In this document: positions 56,304-64,000 of the stretch, one piece after another
Layout of the letters: each line of letters starts with the position of its first letter
Numbering within the stretch: position 1 is the first letter of the stretch
Assembly (NCBI RefSeq): GCF_001458735.1
Contig: NZ_CZQA01000001.1
Span: 434,001 to 498,000 of the forward strand
DNA length: 64,000 bases
From: Candidatus Nitrospira nitrosa
GTDB lineage: Bacteria > Nitrospirota > Nitrospiria > Nitrospirales > Nitrospiraceae
Direction of reading: 5' to 3'
Notes under the pieces: generated by a model
What the model saw: only the letters and a program-made list of their open reading frames with translations
Told to the model about the DNA's origin: nothing
The model's database searches: none
Program-made: the position numbers and the translations under genes

Positions 56304-57575
56304 TTAACTCGCTTTGGCACAAATCGACTGAGCGGTCGATTTTCCAAGCCTCATCGTGCACCAAAATGTCGAGCCTCGTCCGGGAACACTCTCAACCCCC
56401 ACTGTTCCGCCCATCATCTCAGCTAACTGCTTCACAATCGCCAAGCCAAGTCCGGTCCCGCCGAACTTGCGTGTGGTGCTGCCATCGGCTTGTGTAAAGG
56501 GTGTAAAGAGATTGGCTTGGATCGCCGGTTCCACACCAATCCCTGTATCCTGCACTTTCAGACACACGTTCGTCTGCCCAACGGCATCATCGACCACCGT
56601 CATGGAAACAGTTACCTGGCCTTGCGCGGTAAATTTAATTGCGTTCCCAATGAGATTCGCGAGGATCTGACGAATGCGTACCGGATCCCCCACATACTCG
56701 TGAGCGACGGCTTCGGATAGGATGGTCGTTAATCGAAGCCCTTTGCTTCCCGCCTGCCCCGAGAAGAGTTCCTGCGCCTCCGTCACAAGTTGACGAAGAT
56801 CGAAGGCGATCTGTTCAAGCTTCAGCTTTCCGGCTTCAATTTTTGAAATATCCAGAATGTCATTGATGATTTGGATGAGTGTCTGGCCGGACTTCTGCAA
56901 GGTTTGCACATACCGCCGCTGCTTGTCATTCAGTGGTGTTTGCATCAAGAGTTCGCTCATTCCCAGAATCCCATTCATCGGGGTACGAACTTCATGACTC
57001 ATGTTGGCCAAGAACCGTGACTTGGCGACATTGGCAACCTCGGCAGCCTGCAGACGTTGGTGCGCCTGACGAGCCAAGTTCCATTTTGTCGTGAGCGACA
57101 TCGCCAGTTGAGAGACTTCAACGCCGGAAAAAGGCTTTTGCAGGATCAGCAGACGATCGTCGGAACCTAATCGCTCGATGATCTCTTCCCAAGAATGATC
57201 CGTGTACGCCGTGCAGATCACCGCCTGAATCTCTGGATCGACCGCCCAGAAATGCTCGATCGTTTCCAACCCATCCCAGCCGGGAGGCATGCGCATATCC
57301 ACAAACACCACGGCATAGGGTCGATCTTCCTGACGCGCCTTCTGAACCAGAGCCAATGCAGCTTGCCCCTGATCCACGCAATCCAACTCGAACCGGATCA
57401 GCGGCCTCAGACGTGGAGTACCGCCAAAGACGGCTGCACGGACTTCCTCCAGACGGTGAGCCTCGTCCCCCGGTTGAAGGATTTTTCGAAAGTCATCGTG
57501 GATGAGCACATTGTCATCGATGATCAAGATCCGTCGATTTTCCGAAGATTCCATCAGCTCCGTCGTCATCGTCAT
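56304..57575 (-). CDS. Receiver-histidine kinase (REC-HisKA-HATPase)
   Basis: A soluble 423-residue kinase with an N-terminal receiver of the cluster's subtype ([30 protein letters not shown]). HisKA has His in [21 protein letters not shown] (about 195), and the HATPase has [11 protein letters not shown] and [13 protein letters not shown]. There is no membrane segment or sensory domain, so the receiver is probably the input, phosphorylated by another kinase such as the membrane kinase that heads the cluster. Confidence 0.92.
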   Translation of the reverse strand: MTMTTELMESSENRRILIIDDNVLIHDDFRKILQPGDEAHRLEEVRAAVFGGTPRLRPLIRFELDCVDQGQAALALVQKARQEDRPYAVVFVDMRMPPGWDGLETIEHFWAVDPEIQAVICTAYTDHSWEEIIERLGSDDRLLILQKPFSGVEVSQLAMSLTTKWNLARQAHQRLQAAEVANVAKSRFLANMSHEVRTPMNGILGMSELLMQTPLNDKQRRYVQTLQKSGQTLIQIINDILDISKIEAGKLKLEQIAFDLRQLVTEAQELFSGQAGSKGLRLTTILSEAVAHEYVGDPVRIRQILANLIGNAIKFTAQGQVTVSMTVVDDAVGQTNVCLKVQDTGIGVEPAIQANLFTPFTQADGSTTRKFGGTGLGLAIVKQLAEMMGGTVGVESVPGRGSTFWCTMRLGKSTAQSICAKAS

Positions 57576-57604
57576 TCGAGCAAATTGGATGAACGGTCCT
57601 GTTG

Positions 57605-59479
57605 TTAGGCAGCCCGTGACTCACTGGTTGGTAACCACTGTTGCAGCACATTGCGAATCTCTTTTATGCCTGCCGGCTTCGAGAGGAAGCCGTCCATGCC
57701 GCCAGCAAAGCAGGCATCTTGATGGCTGCTGAGCGCGTACCCTGATAGGGCGATGATCGGGACTCGTTGACCATCTGCTCGTCTCACTCCCCGTCGGCGA
57801 ATTTCTGCGGTGGCGGCGAGTCCATCCATCTCCGGCATTTCACAGTCCATAAGAATGAGGTCGTACCTGAACCGTTCCAGCGCATCAATAGCCCCTCTAC
57901 CCGTACTGACCACGTCGACTGATTCGCCGCAGAGCTCCAGCAGGCCACGGAACACCTCCTGATTCGTCGAATTGTCCTCGGCCAAGAGGATACGCGCATG
58001 CGACCGTGGCTTTGAGAATGTGCGAGCGGACCCCTTGTTGATGAATACGTCAAGATTCGTGCACGAATCCACACGCTTACTCTCTCCCCCCATGCCTTCA
58101 CTCATTCTCTGTTTCTCAAGACAGACGGTAAACCAAAACGTGGAACCCCTTCCCGGGGTACTGGTTAAGCCAATGTCTCCCCCCATTAATGCGACAAGCC
58201 GTTTGACGATCGCGAGCCCCAACCCTGTTCCCCCATATCGCCTTGTCATCGACCCATCCGCCTGGGCAAAGGGATCGAAGATCTTCTGCTGCGCATCGAG
58301 GGGGATACCGATCCCGGTATCGCACACCGTGACTTTGAATAAGGCGTTGTCATGGCTATCCTGAATCCGCGCAATGTGAATTAAGACGCCACCTTGTTCC
58401 GTAAACTTCACGGCGTTCCCCACCAAATTGGTCAGAATCTGCCGGAATCGTGCGGCATCCCCTCGCCACATGGCGGACAACTTGGGGTCGATCTGACATT
58501 CTAAACTGAGCTTTTTTTTCTGGGCCGGCGCGAAGAACCCATCAATGACAGCTTGCACGGTCGCCACCAGGTCGAACCCTGCGATATGGAGATCCATCTG
58601 GCCGGCTTCGATCTTCGATAAATCGAGAATATCGTTGACGATCTGAACCAGCTGCTTGCCTGAATTATCGATGGTTTCAACAAAATAACGCTGCTGGTCG
58701 GTCAAGGAGGTCGAGAGAAGCAGCTCATTCATACCGAGCATGCCGTTCATGGGCGTCCGAATCTCGTGGCTCATACGAGCCAAGAACTGCGACTTCGCCT
58801 GGTTGGCATCATCGGCCTCCGCCTTGGCCTCTTTCAGCGCCTCCACCGCTCGCTCTAACTCCTCGTTACGCCGTTTGAGCTCTGCAGTCCGCTCGGCTAC
58901 CTGCTGCTCAAGAAGTTGGTTCGTGACCCGGAGTTCCCGGTTGCGGGCATTGACCTGTGCAACGAGGTCTTCAATCTGTAACCGGACATCACGCCCCAAC
59001 TCCCACTTGCGTGTCAGTGCGGCGGCAATCTGCTGAACCTCGATCGCATCGAAGGGTTTGCGCAGGATCAGCAACCGATCGCTCATACCCAACCGTGCCG
59101 CAATTTCGGCCCACGAATGGTCCGAATAGGCTGTGCAGATTACGACCTGAATGCGACCATCAACCTCCCACAGTCGCTGAATCGTTTCCAGGCCGTCCCA
59201 GCCCGGAGGCATCCGCATATCGACGAATGCCACGGCATAGGGGCGCCCCTCCTCCCTTGCCATCTGGACCAATGCGAGAGCAGCCTGCCCCTGAACCGCG
59301 TAATCCAACTCGAAGCAATCCAGCGCTTCCACAAGCGGCGCCCCACCAAACAAATCCGTACGCGCTCGATTCAGATCTTTGTCTTCCGGTTGAGATTGAA
59401 GGATCCGCCGAAAATCTTCATGGATCGACTGATTATCGTCGACGATCAAGACTCGAGGATTCTTGCTGTGGTTATCCAT
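57605..59479 (-). CDS. Hybrid histidine kinase (REC-HisKA-HATPase-REC)
   Basis: A 624-residue soluble kinase. The N-terminal receiver ([30 protein letters not shown]) is followed by a coiled coil with HisKA ([21 protein letters not shown], His about 235), an HATPase ([12 protein letters not shown]) and a C-terminal receiver of ordinary type ([31 protein letters not shown]). It lies 29 bases upstream of the 423-residue kinase and shares its N-terminal receiver subtype. Confidence 0.92.
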   Translation of the reverse strand: MDNHSKNPRVLIVDDNQSIHEDFRRILQSQPEDKDLNRARTDLFGGAPLVEALDCFELDYAVQGQAALALVQMAREEGRPYAVAFVDMRMPPGWDGLETIQRLWEVDGRIQVVICTAYSDHSWAEIAARLGMSDRLLILRKPFDAIEVQQIAAALTRKWELGRDVRLQIEDLVAQVNARNRELRVTNQLLEQQVAERTAELKRRNEELERAVEALKEAKAEADDANQAKSQFLARMSHEIRTPMNGMLGMNELLLSTSLTDQQRYFVETIDNSGKQLVQIVNDILDLSKIEAGQMDLHIAGFDLVATVQAVIDGFFAPAQKKKLSLECQIDPKLSAMWRGDAARFRQILTNLVGNAVKFTEQGGVLIHIARIQDSHDNALFKVTVCDTGIGIPLDAQQKIFDPFAQADGSMTRRYGGTGLGLAIVKRLVALMGGDIGLTSTPGRGSTFWFTVCLEKQRMSEGMGGESKRVDSCTNLDVFINKGSARTFSKPRSHARILLAEDNSTNQEVFRGLLELCGESVDVVSTGRGAIDALERFRYDLILMDCEMPEMDGLAATAEIRRRGVRRADGQRVPIIALSGYALSSHQDACFAGGMDGFLSKPAGIKEIRNVLQQWLPTSESRAA

Positions 59480-59518
59480 CTGAATGAATACCGGCTCCCC
59501 GTCGGGAACGTCCTACCA

Positions 59519-60394
59519 TCAAGACTGATCGCGGACTTCGGTCTCTTGTCTTCGACTGGTCAAGAATTCATGCATATCTTTGATCAAGGAGAGCAGGTCC
59601 TGTGCGCAGTGCTCAAGAGTCGACGCATGCTGACGCTGGACTGGATTCAGCGGGCTATCGAGCAAGAGAGTCACTTTCGCGATCAACTCATTCATCGGTG
59701 TGAGGATTTCGTGGCTCATGATTGCGAGAAACTCTTCCTTCTGGCGAAGCATCACCCCAACTGGTTCCTGTGAATCGTCAGTACGGGATCCGGTTATTCG
59801 GCTGGCAATTTGCTCCTGAAGCTGTTGATTCACGGCGCGTACGTCAGTCGTCCGTTGCCTGACATTCTGGGCCAGCCCCTCAATCTGTAGCTTCACCGCA
59901 CGAGCCAGGTTCCATTTCTTGGTCAAGGCGTTGGCCATCTGAACGACCTCGATGCTGTTGAATGGTTTCATCAGAATGAGCAACTTGTCGGTATCGCCAA
60001 TGCGGCGACTGACGTCTTCCCATGGATGGTCGGAATAGGCCGAACAGACGACGATTTGGATTTCAGGATCGACATACCACAGATGCTCGATGGTCTCGAG
60101 CCCATCCCAGCCCGGGGGCATACGCATATCCACAAAGGCCGCCGCATAGGGCACCCCACTCTGACGAGCCGTCTGAGCAAGCCCGAATCCCTCGCGACCT
60201 TGGGTTGCAAACTCCAGTTCATACGACACATGCGTGGGAAGGGTCGGGGTCTCTCCAAACAGAGCCGCCCGTGCGTGGTCCAGTGCTCCCGAATCTATCG
60301 GTGGAGACAATATTTTCCTGAAGTCCTCGTGAATATTGACATTGTCGTCAATAATGAGAATCCGACGGTTAATGATGTCTCGGTCAATGGTCAT
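59519..60394 (-). CDS. Receiver protein with lone HisKA-like helix, no ATPase domain
   Basis: A 291-residue protein. The N-terminal receiver is of the cluster subtype ([41 protein letters not shown]). A helical linker and a HisKA-like segment FLAIMSHEILTPMNELI (His about 225) follow. It ends about 60 residues later, with no N, G1 or G2 box, so it cannot bind ATP as a kinase. It may be a phosphotransfer protein or a kinase that lost its catalytic domain. Its start overlaps the membrane kinase stop by ATGA, which implies a partnership. Confidence 0.85.
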   Translation of the reverse strand: MTIDRDIINRRILIIDDNVNIHEDFRKILSPPIDSGALDHARAALFGETPTLPTHVSYELEFATQGREGFGLAQTARQSGVPYAAAFVDMRMPPGWDGLETIEHLWYVDPEIQIVVCSAYSDHPWEDVSRRIGDTDKLLILMKPFNSIEVVQMANALTKKWNLARAVKLQIEGLAQNVRQRTTDVRAVNQQLQEQIASRITGSRTDDSQEPVGVMLRQKEEFLAIMSHEILTPMNELIAKVTLLLDSPLNPVQRQHASTLEHCAQDLLSLIKDMHEFLTSRRQETEVRDQS

Positions 60395-62310
60395 GCCGCT
60401 GCCTCGACAAGAACCAGCGGCAGGTCCAACGTGAACGTCGCCCCCTGTCCTTCACCGGCACTTTGAGCCTGCAAGGCGCCGCCAAGATTCTTCGCCACAA
60501 TGGCGGAACTGTGCAGTCCAAGCCCATGACCAGCCTTTCGCGTGGTAAAACCCTGTGCAAACAGCTTGTGGAGGTTTTCCGCCTTGACCCCCCCACCCGT
60601 GTCGATCACTTCCAATCGTGCGAAGGCGCTGCCAGCCGGCACGCCAAGCCGCAAGGTGAGACAACGCGTGCTGCCCGAGTGCTCGATCATCGCGTTCTTG
60701 GCATTCGTGATGAGATTCACCAATACCTGTAGCACCTGGTGCCGATCCGTCATAATGGCAGGGATGGGGCGATATTCCCGCACCACTTGGATATGATACT
60801 TCTCCGGCTCAGGCATCGCCATGATCAACGCCTGTTCCATCATGTCTTCAACCGAGACCGGTTCTCGAATACTCCCCGCACGTGCGATGTCTTGCTGCGA
60901 CATGATCACTTGCTTGATGTGATCGACCTTCTTCACCAGCGAGTCGAGTTCCTGTTGGATGGTCTGATGGCTTCCACTGAGAGATTCGGCGACCAACCCC
61001 AGATAAGAAGGAATCTGCTTCCCCTTTGGATCAGCCGTCAAAAATGACTGCAGATTATCCTGATGCTCGCTGAACAGTGCCGCAATGCGGCAGACATCGC
61101 CCACCATCGGCTTCTTGAGCGTCTTGAGCAAGGTATCCGTCGAGACGTTAATACTGTTGAGCACATTACCGACATTATGAAGAACACTCGACGCCACATC
61201 CGCCATACCTGCTTGGCGTGAGGCATTCATGAGCTGCTGATACAACTTCTCCTTTTCGGCTTCGGCTTTTTTTCGGTGATCCATCTCGATGTGCAAATTC
61301 GTATTCGTCACCTCGAGTTCCTGGTTCTTTTGGAGAATTTGAACGCGGGAGACCTCCAATTCATTGTTTGCTTCCTTGAGTTGTGAATTTGCCCGATCCA
61401 GCTCCGTGACATCGTGAAACGAAACGAGCGCACCTCGCACCGTCGATCCATCATCCATGATCGGGACTGTCGTCACGATAAACTTTTTTGACTCTCCCTC
61501 TTCGCCTGGCAAGAAGAGTGAAATATTGTCTTGCGGCTGCTTGTCCATAATCGCCCTGGTCCAGGGATACACCGTCAAGGCCCCAGTTGAATTCGACGAC
61601 TTCCAGGCAATGGCCCCAAGGTCGGTGCCGATCAGAGCGGTCACGGACTTCCCCACCGCTCGACTGAAGGTTTCATTCGTCAATACGATGAGGTCCCGTG
61701 TGTCGATCATCACCACACCCTGCGTAAGTGCATCGAGCGCGGCTTTGACTCGTGTCGGAACTATGCCGGATGGGTCTAATTGTCGAAGAGTGCGTTTCAT
61801 GAAGACAAGATAGCCGATAAATCCCATCACGCCGACGAAGGTGAGGAACCGCACCCATGGATCGTTCAAAAACCGCTCCGTCTCCGACATGTCGGCTTTA
61901 CGGAATGCGACTTGGAGCACTCCCCACGACTCATCCCCGGCAAAGATTGGGACTTGGAGAAATTCCAGTGATGATGCGCCACCGGATGGCTGCACCCAGA
62001 TGCGAGTATGGTCCCCAATCTGAGCAAGAACCTCTCCGCTTTGAAGGACCAACGCCAACGAACGGATCTCAGGATTCCGCTGAGCAAACCGCGCCATCGA
62101 TAGTTTGATGGTCGCAATCTGCTGATGCTCCGCCAACGCAGAGTATTGAACTGCCAAGGCCTCGGCCACATCGCGACGATATTCAAAGTCTTGGCGATCG
62201 TGGTTAGGCACTAGACCAACCAAGGCGTCACCCGCCAGCATGACGCTGAGCGTCAGACTCGTGAGACCAAAGCTGATCCAGACCAAGGGACTCACATTCA
62301 TGATAGACAT
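60391..62310 (-). CDS. Membrane sensor histidine kinase with PAS domain
   Basis: A 639-residue kinase. The membrane helix at residues about 8-28 and another near 168-185 enclose a periplasmic sensor. A PAS domain (IDTRDLIVLTNETFSRAVG) and coiled coil follow. The dimerisation region has the less common VASSVLHNVGNVLNSINVS, whose His (about 375) replaces the usual SHEIRTP type. The HATPase has NLITNAKNAMIE and GHGLGLHSSAIVAKNLGG. It heads the cluster and is coupled by ATGA to the receiver/HisKA protein, so it probably phosphorylates one or more of the receivers downstream. Confidence 0.92.
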   Translation of the reverse strand: MSIMNVSPLVWISFGLTSLTLSVMLAGDALVGLVPNHDRQDFEYRRDVAEALAVQYSALAEHQQIATIKLSMARFAQRNPEIRSLALVLQSGEVLAQIGDHTRIWVQPSGGASSLEFLQVPIFAGDESWGVLQVAFRKADMSETERFLNDPWVRFLTFVGVMGFIGYLVFMKRTLRQLDPSGIVPTRVKAALDALTQGVVMIDTRDLIVLTNETFSRAVGKSVTALIGTDLGAIAWKSSNSTGALTVYPWTRAIMDKQPQDNISLFLPGEEGESKKFIVTTVPIMDDGSTVRGALVSFHDVTELDRANSQLKEANNELEVSRVQILQKNQELEVTNTNLHIEMDHRKKAEAEKEKLYQQLMNASRQAGMADVASSVLHNVGNVLNSINVSTDTLLKTLKKPMVGDVCRIAALFSEHQDNLQSFLTADPKGKQIPSYLGLVAESLSGSHQTIQQELDSLVKKVDHIKQVIMSQQDIARAGSIREPVSVEDMMEQALIMAMPEPEKYHIQVVREYRPIPAIMTDRHQVLQVLVNLITNAKNAMIEHSGSTRCLTLRLGVPAGSAFARLEVIDTGGGVKAENLHKLFAQGFTTRKAGHGLGLHSSAIVAKNLGGALQAQSAGEGQGATFTLDLPLVLVEAAA

Positions 62311-62870
62311 ACCCTTATATGAGCGTTTCCGCTTCTTACTCGGTTTCTAGCCTGAAGAAGTTAAGCCCCGTCCCTATCTGCGGAATGGCTGTTGCCTCGG
62401 TCTCTCGATGACCGGATCTCCTCTAGATCTCCCATCTGTCTTTGAGTTTCGGTGGTGCTAGAACCAATTAGCTTGGCATGAACCACGAACGCTTCGATGA
62501 GGCAACACCAACGTCGATCTCGCGATAGGCGTAGCCACGCGAGCTACTCGTGGGATTATCGGGACATGAAAGCGGCCTCTGTTCCCCTCCAGAACCCCTT
62601 CAGCTCAAGCAATACGCGCCTTGGCCGCTTGATCCCTTGGCAAAGTCTTGATAACCCTTTGTTCATCATGACAAAATTACTTTTTATCTACACTTCACGG
62701 ATTGCGAAATACACAGTTGTGCCTTTTTTGATACAGAGTGACATTTTATTGATTTAATATTTTACATTTAAAATCATGCTGTTATATTAAATAAACCATG
62801 GCACTTTAATTGCTTGTGTCTTTTTGGGAGAATGGTGCCTTCGGAACGAAGCTCTAACGAGGGAGGACTT
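62311..62870. other. Intergenic region upstream of lpxC, A/T-rich in its second half
   Basis: No gene is seen between the divergent membrane kinase and lpxC. From about 62650 to 62815 the sequence is strikingly A/T-rich compared with the rest of the window and holds a promoter-like pair (62762-62789). The remainder shows no recognisable RNA gene or repeat. Confidence 0.5.
62762..62789 (+). promoter_or_regulatory. Probable promoter of lpxC
   Basis: TTTACA (62762-62767), a 16-base spacer and TATATT (62784-62789) in an A/T-rich tract. It would give a leader of about 75 bases before the lpxC GTG, unlike the leaderless genes elsewhere in the window. Confidence 0.45.
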
Positions 62871-63800
62871 GTGCGGAATCAACAAACCTTAGCATCAACG
62901 GTCACCTGTTCCGGCGTCGGGCTACACTCAGGACAATCCGCGTCCATCACGCTGCGCCCCGCTCCTCCAAACACCGGCATCGTTTTCGTTAACCGTAGTT
63001 CAGACGTTGATGCGTATCTACCTGTCTCCATTGAGCATAAAATCCCAACCGAACTATGCACCGCTATCAAGGGAAATGGGTTTCAGGTCCAAACCATTGA
63101 GCATTTACTGGCGGCTCTGTCGGGCATGGATATCGATAACGCCTTTATTGAAGTGACGGCCACCGAAGTGCCGGTCATGGATGGAAGCGCTGCACCCTTT
63201 GTCAGACTCATTCAGTCTGCCGGCATAGTGCCCCAGGAGCGAAAACGGTCGTTTCTCAAAATCATGGCGCCGATTGAAATCACAGATGGATCAAAGCGGG
63301 TGCGGATCGAGCCATCTCCTACCCCCCGGATTACCTATTCGATTCACTATGATCACCCGCTGATCAAGACACAGACGTATGACTACGATTGCTCAGTCGG
63401 TACATTTGAGAATGAGATTGCAGAAGCCCGCACATTCGGCTTTCTCCAAGAAGTTCAAGCCTTGTGGGCTCGTGGGCTCGGAAAGGGGGGGACACTCGAC
63501 AATACGGTCGTCCTCTCCGGCGACGGTATCGTGAATCAATCCGGCCTTCGATTTGACGATGAATTTGTTCGTCACAAGATCCTGGATCTGATCGGTGATT
63601 TTTCGCTCTTAGGGATGCCCTTCATCGGACATATCGTCGCAGATCGTTCAGGGCATGCGCTCCACACCCGGCTTGTCCAGCAAATCCTGTCCCAGCCAGA
63701 CAAGTGGGTGCTCCTGAACGTTGAGACTTCAGAAGTGGCAGTGCATGCAAGTCCCTACAGCACCCCACGTCAACCAGCCGTGGCTCTTCAGGCTTCGTAG
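62871..63800 (+). CDS. lpxC: UDP-3-O-acyl-N-acetylglucosamine deacetylase LpxC
   Basis: The committed step of lipid A synthesis, a cytoplasmic zinc deacetylase. VRNQQTLASTVTCSGVGLHSG is the usual start; VQTIEHLLAALSGMDIDNA carries a zinc His, and RHKILDLIGDFSLLG carries the second His and Asp of the site, with the catalytic Glu in EHLLAAL. The last His lies in DRSGHALHTRLVQ. The GTG at 62871, with GGAGG four to five bases upstream, gives 309 residues and matches family N-termini better than the ATG at 62832. Confidence 0.94.
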   Translation: MRNQQTLASTVTCSGVGLHSGQSASITLRPAPPNTGIVFVNRSSDVDAYLPVSIEHKIPTELCTAIKGNGFQVQTIEHLLAALSGMDIDNAFIEVTATEVPVMDGSAAPFVRLIQSAGIVPQERKRSFLKIMAPIEITDGSKRVRIEPSPTPRITYSIHYDHPLIKTQTYDYDCSVGTFENEIAEARTFGFLQEVQALWARGLGKGGTLDNTVVLSGDGIVNQSGLRFDDEFVRHKILDLIGDFSLLGMPFIGHIVADRSGHALHTRLVQQILSQPDKWVLLNVETSEVAVHASPYSTPRQPAVALQAS

Positions 63801-63882
63801 CTCATAGGCACTTTTCTTACTGTCTAGTGAGTTGCGGTCTTTCGGTAGGACGTACGACACAATTCAGAACATCGTAGGATGG

Positions 63883-63916
63883 TACGCCGGGGGTGAGGAA
63901 CCTCACCCCCGGCGTA
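63883..63916. terminator. Perfect hairpin between convergent reading frames
   Basis: A 16-bp perfect stem (63883-63898 with 63901-63916) with a two-base loop, G/C-rich, 80 bases after lpxC. There is no T-run on either side, so it may be a factor-dependent or bidirectional terminator, or only an mRNA-end stabiliser. Confidence 0.5.
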
Positions 63917-63932
63917 TCGCATCACATTGGGG

Positions 63933-64000
63933 TTACTTCTTCTTCTTCTTCGCTGCTGCCTTCTTCGTTGCCAAGAGTCTCACCCCCCTTCGCATTATCA
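63933..64000 (-). CDS. Lys/Ala-rich C-terminus, partial
   Basis: The minus strand reads ATKKAAAKKKKK and stops at 63933-63935. Lys/Ala tails of this type end histone-like and other DNA- or RNA-binding proteins. The frame reaches the window edge, but an in-frame ATG near 63996 and a TTG near 63971 mean it could also be a very short frame. Identity cannot be given. Confidence 0.3.
   Translation of the reverse strand, partial: IMRRGVRLLATKKAAAKKKKK

Noticed and set aside
62311-62870. Small RNA or tRNA gene in the gap before lpxC
   Set aside because: No cloverleaf, CCA end or stable structured element could be made out; the A/T-rich part is better explained as promoter sequence.

Overview
The window is from a Gram-negative, lipopolysaccharide-making bacterium. 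It carries lpxC, the heptose genes gmhA and rfaE2, two SurA/PpiC-type periplasmic foldases, murJ and a C-A-B succinate dehydrogenase operon with a single cytochrome b558-type anchor. This mix, with a deoxyhypusine-synthase-like gene, a bactofilin and many hybrid histidine kinases, resembles Nitrospira/Nitrospirota. That placement is inference; no marker in the window proves it.

Layout. 1-3.5 kb: an A/T-richer accessory end with a sugar/lipid O-acyltransferase and a CRISPR-type CARF-domain protein (TIGR02710-like) that has no CRISPR array beside it. 3.5-14.4 kb: a defence island. It holds a helix-turn-helix/coiled-coil protein and a type I restriction-modification operon (hsdM, hsdS, hsdR). 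Cargo genes sit inside that operon: a four-helix-bundle protein, a Schlafen/AlbA_2-type ATP-binding regulator, a broken hsdR 5' copy and a YgjP-like metallopeptidase. 14.5-27.6 kb: mostly housekeeping genes (gmhA, a DHS-like gene, SprT-like, a large hybrid kinase, rfaE2, mfd, two foldases, engB, mtgA).

27.6-41.1 kb: the most unusual part, one minus-strand operon of nine genes. Secreted enzymes (two lysozyme-like, two lipase-like, three of them with RTX calcium-binding repeats) alternate with four small exported proteins or lipoproteins. Relatedness matches along the operon: lipoprotein A/lipase 1, lipoprotein B/lipase 2, exported protein 1/lysozyme-like 1, exported protein 2/giant lysozyme-RTX. 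I read this as a chain of immunity-effector cassettes for antagonism between bacteria, probably exported by a type I system encoded elsewhere. The operon lies between two direct copies of the 3' end of a VOC (glyoxalase-fold) gene.

41.8-54.8 kb: VOC protein, isoaspartyl peptidase, an intact IS30-family element, dtd, ogt, murJ, bactofilin, a lemA/TPM operon, a PilZ protein and the sdh operon. 55.0-62.3 kb: five minus-strand signalling genes, four of which share one unusual receiver-domain subtype. 62.8-63.8 kb: lpxC. No rRNA, tRNA or CRISPR array was seen.

Several housekeeping genes (gmhA, murJ, rfaE2, sdhC) and the CARF gene have a clear -10 box only 6-9 bases before the start codon and no Shine-Dalgarno sequence, which suggests leaderless or near-leaderless transcripts.
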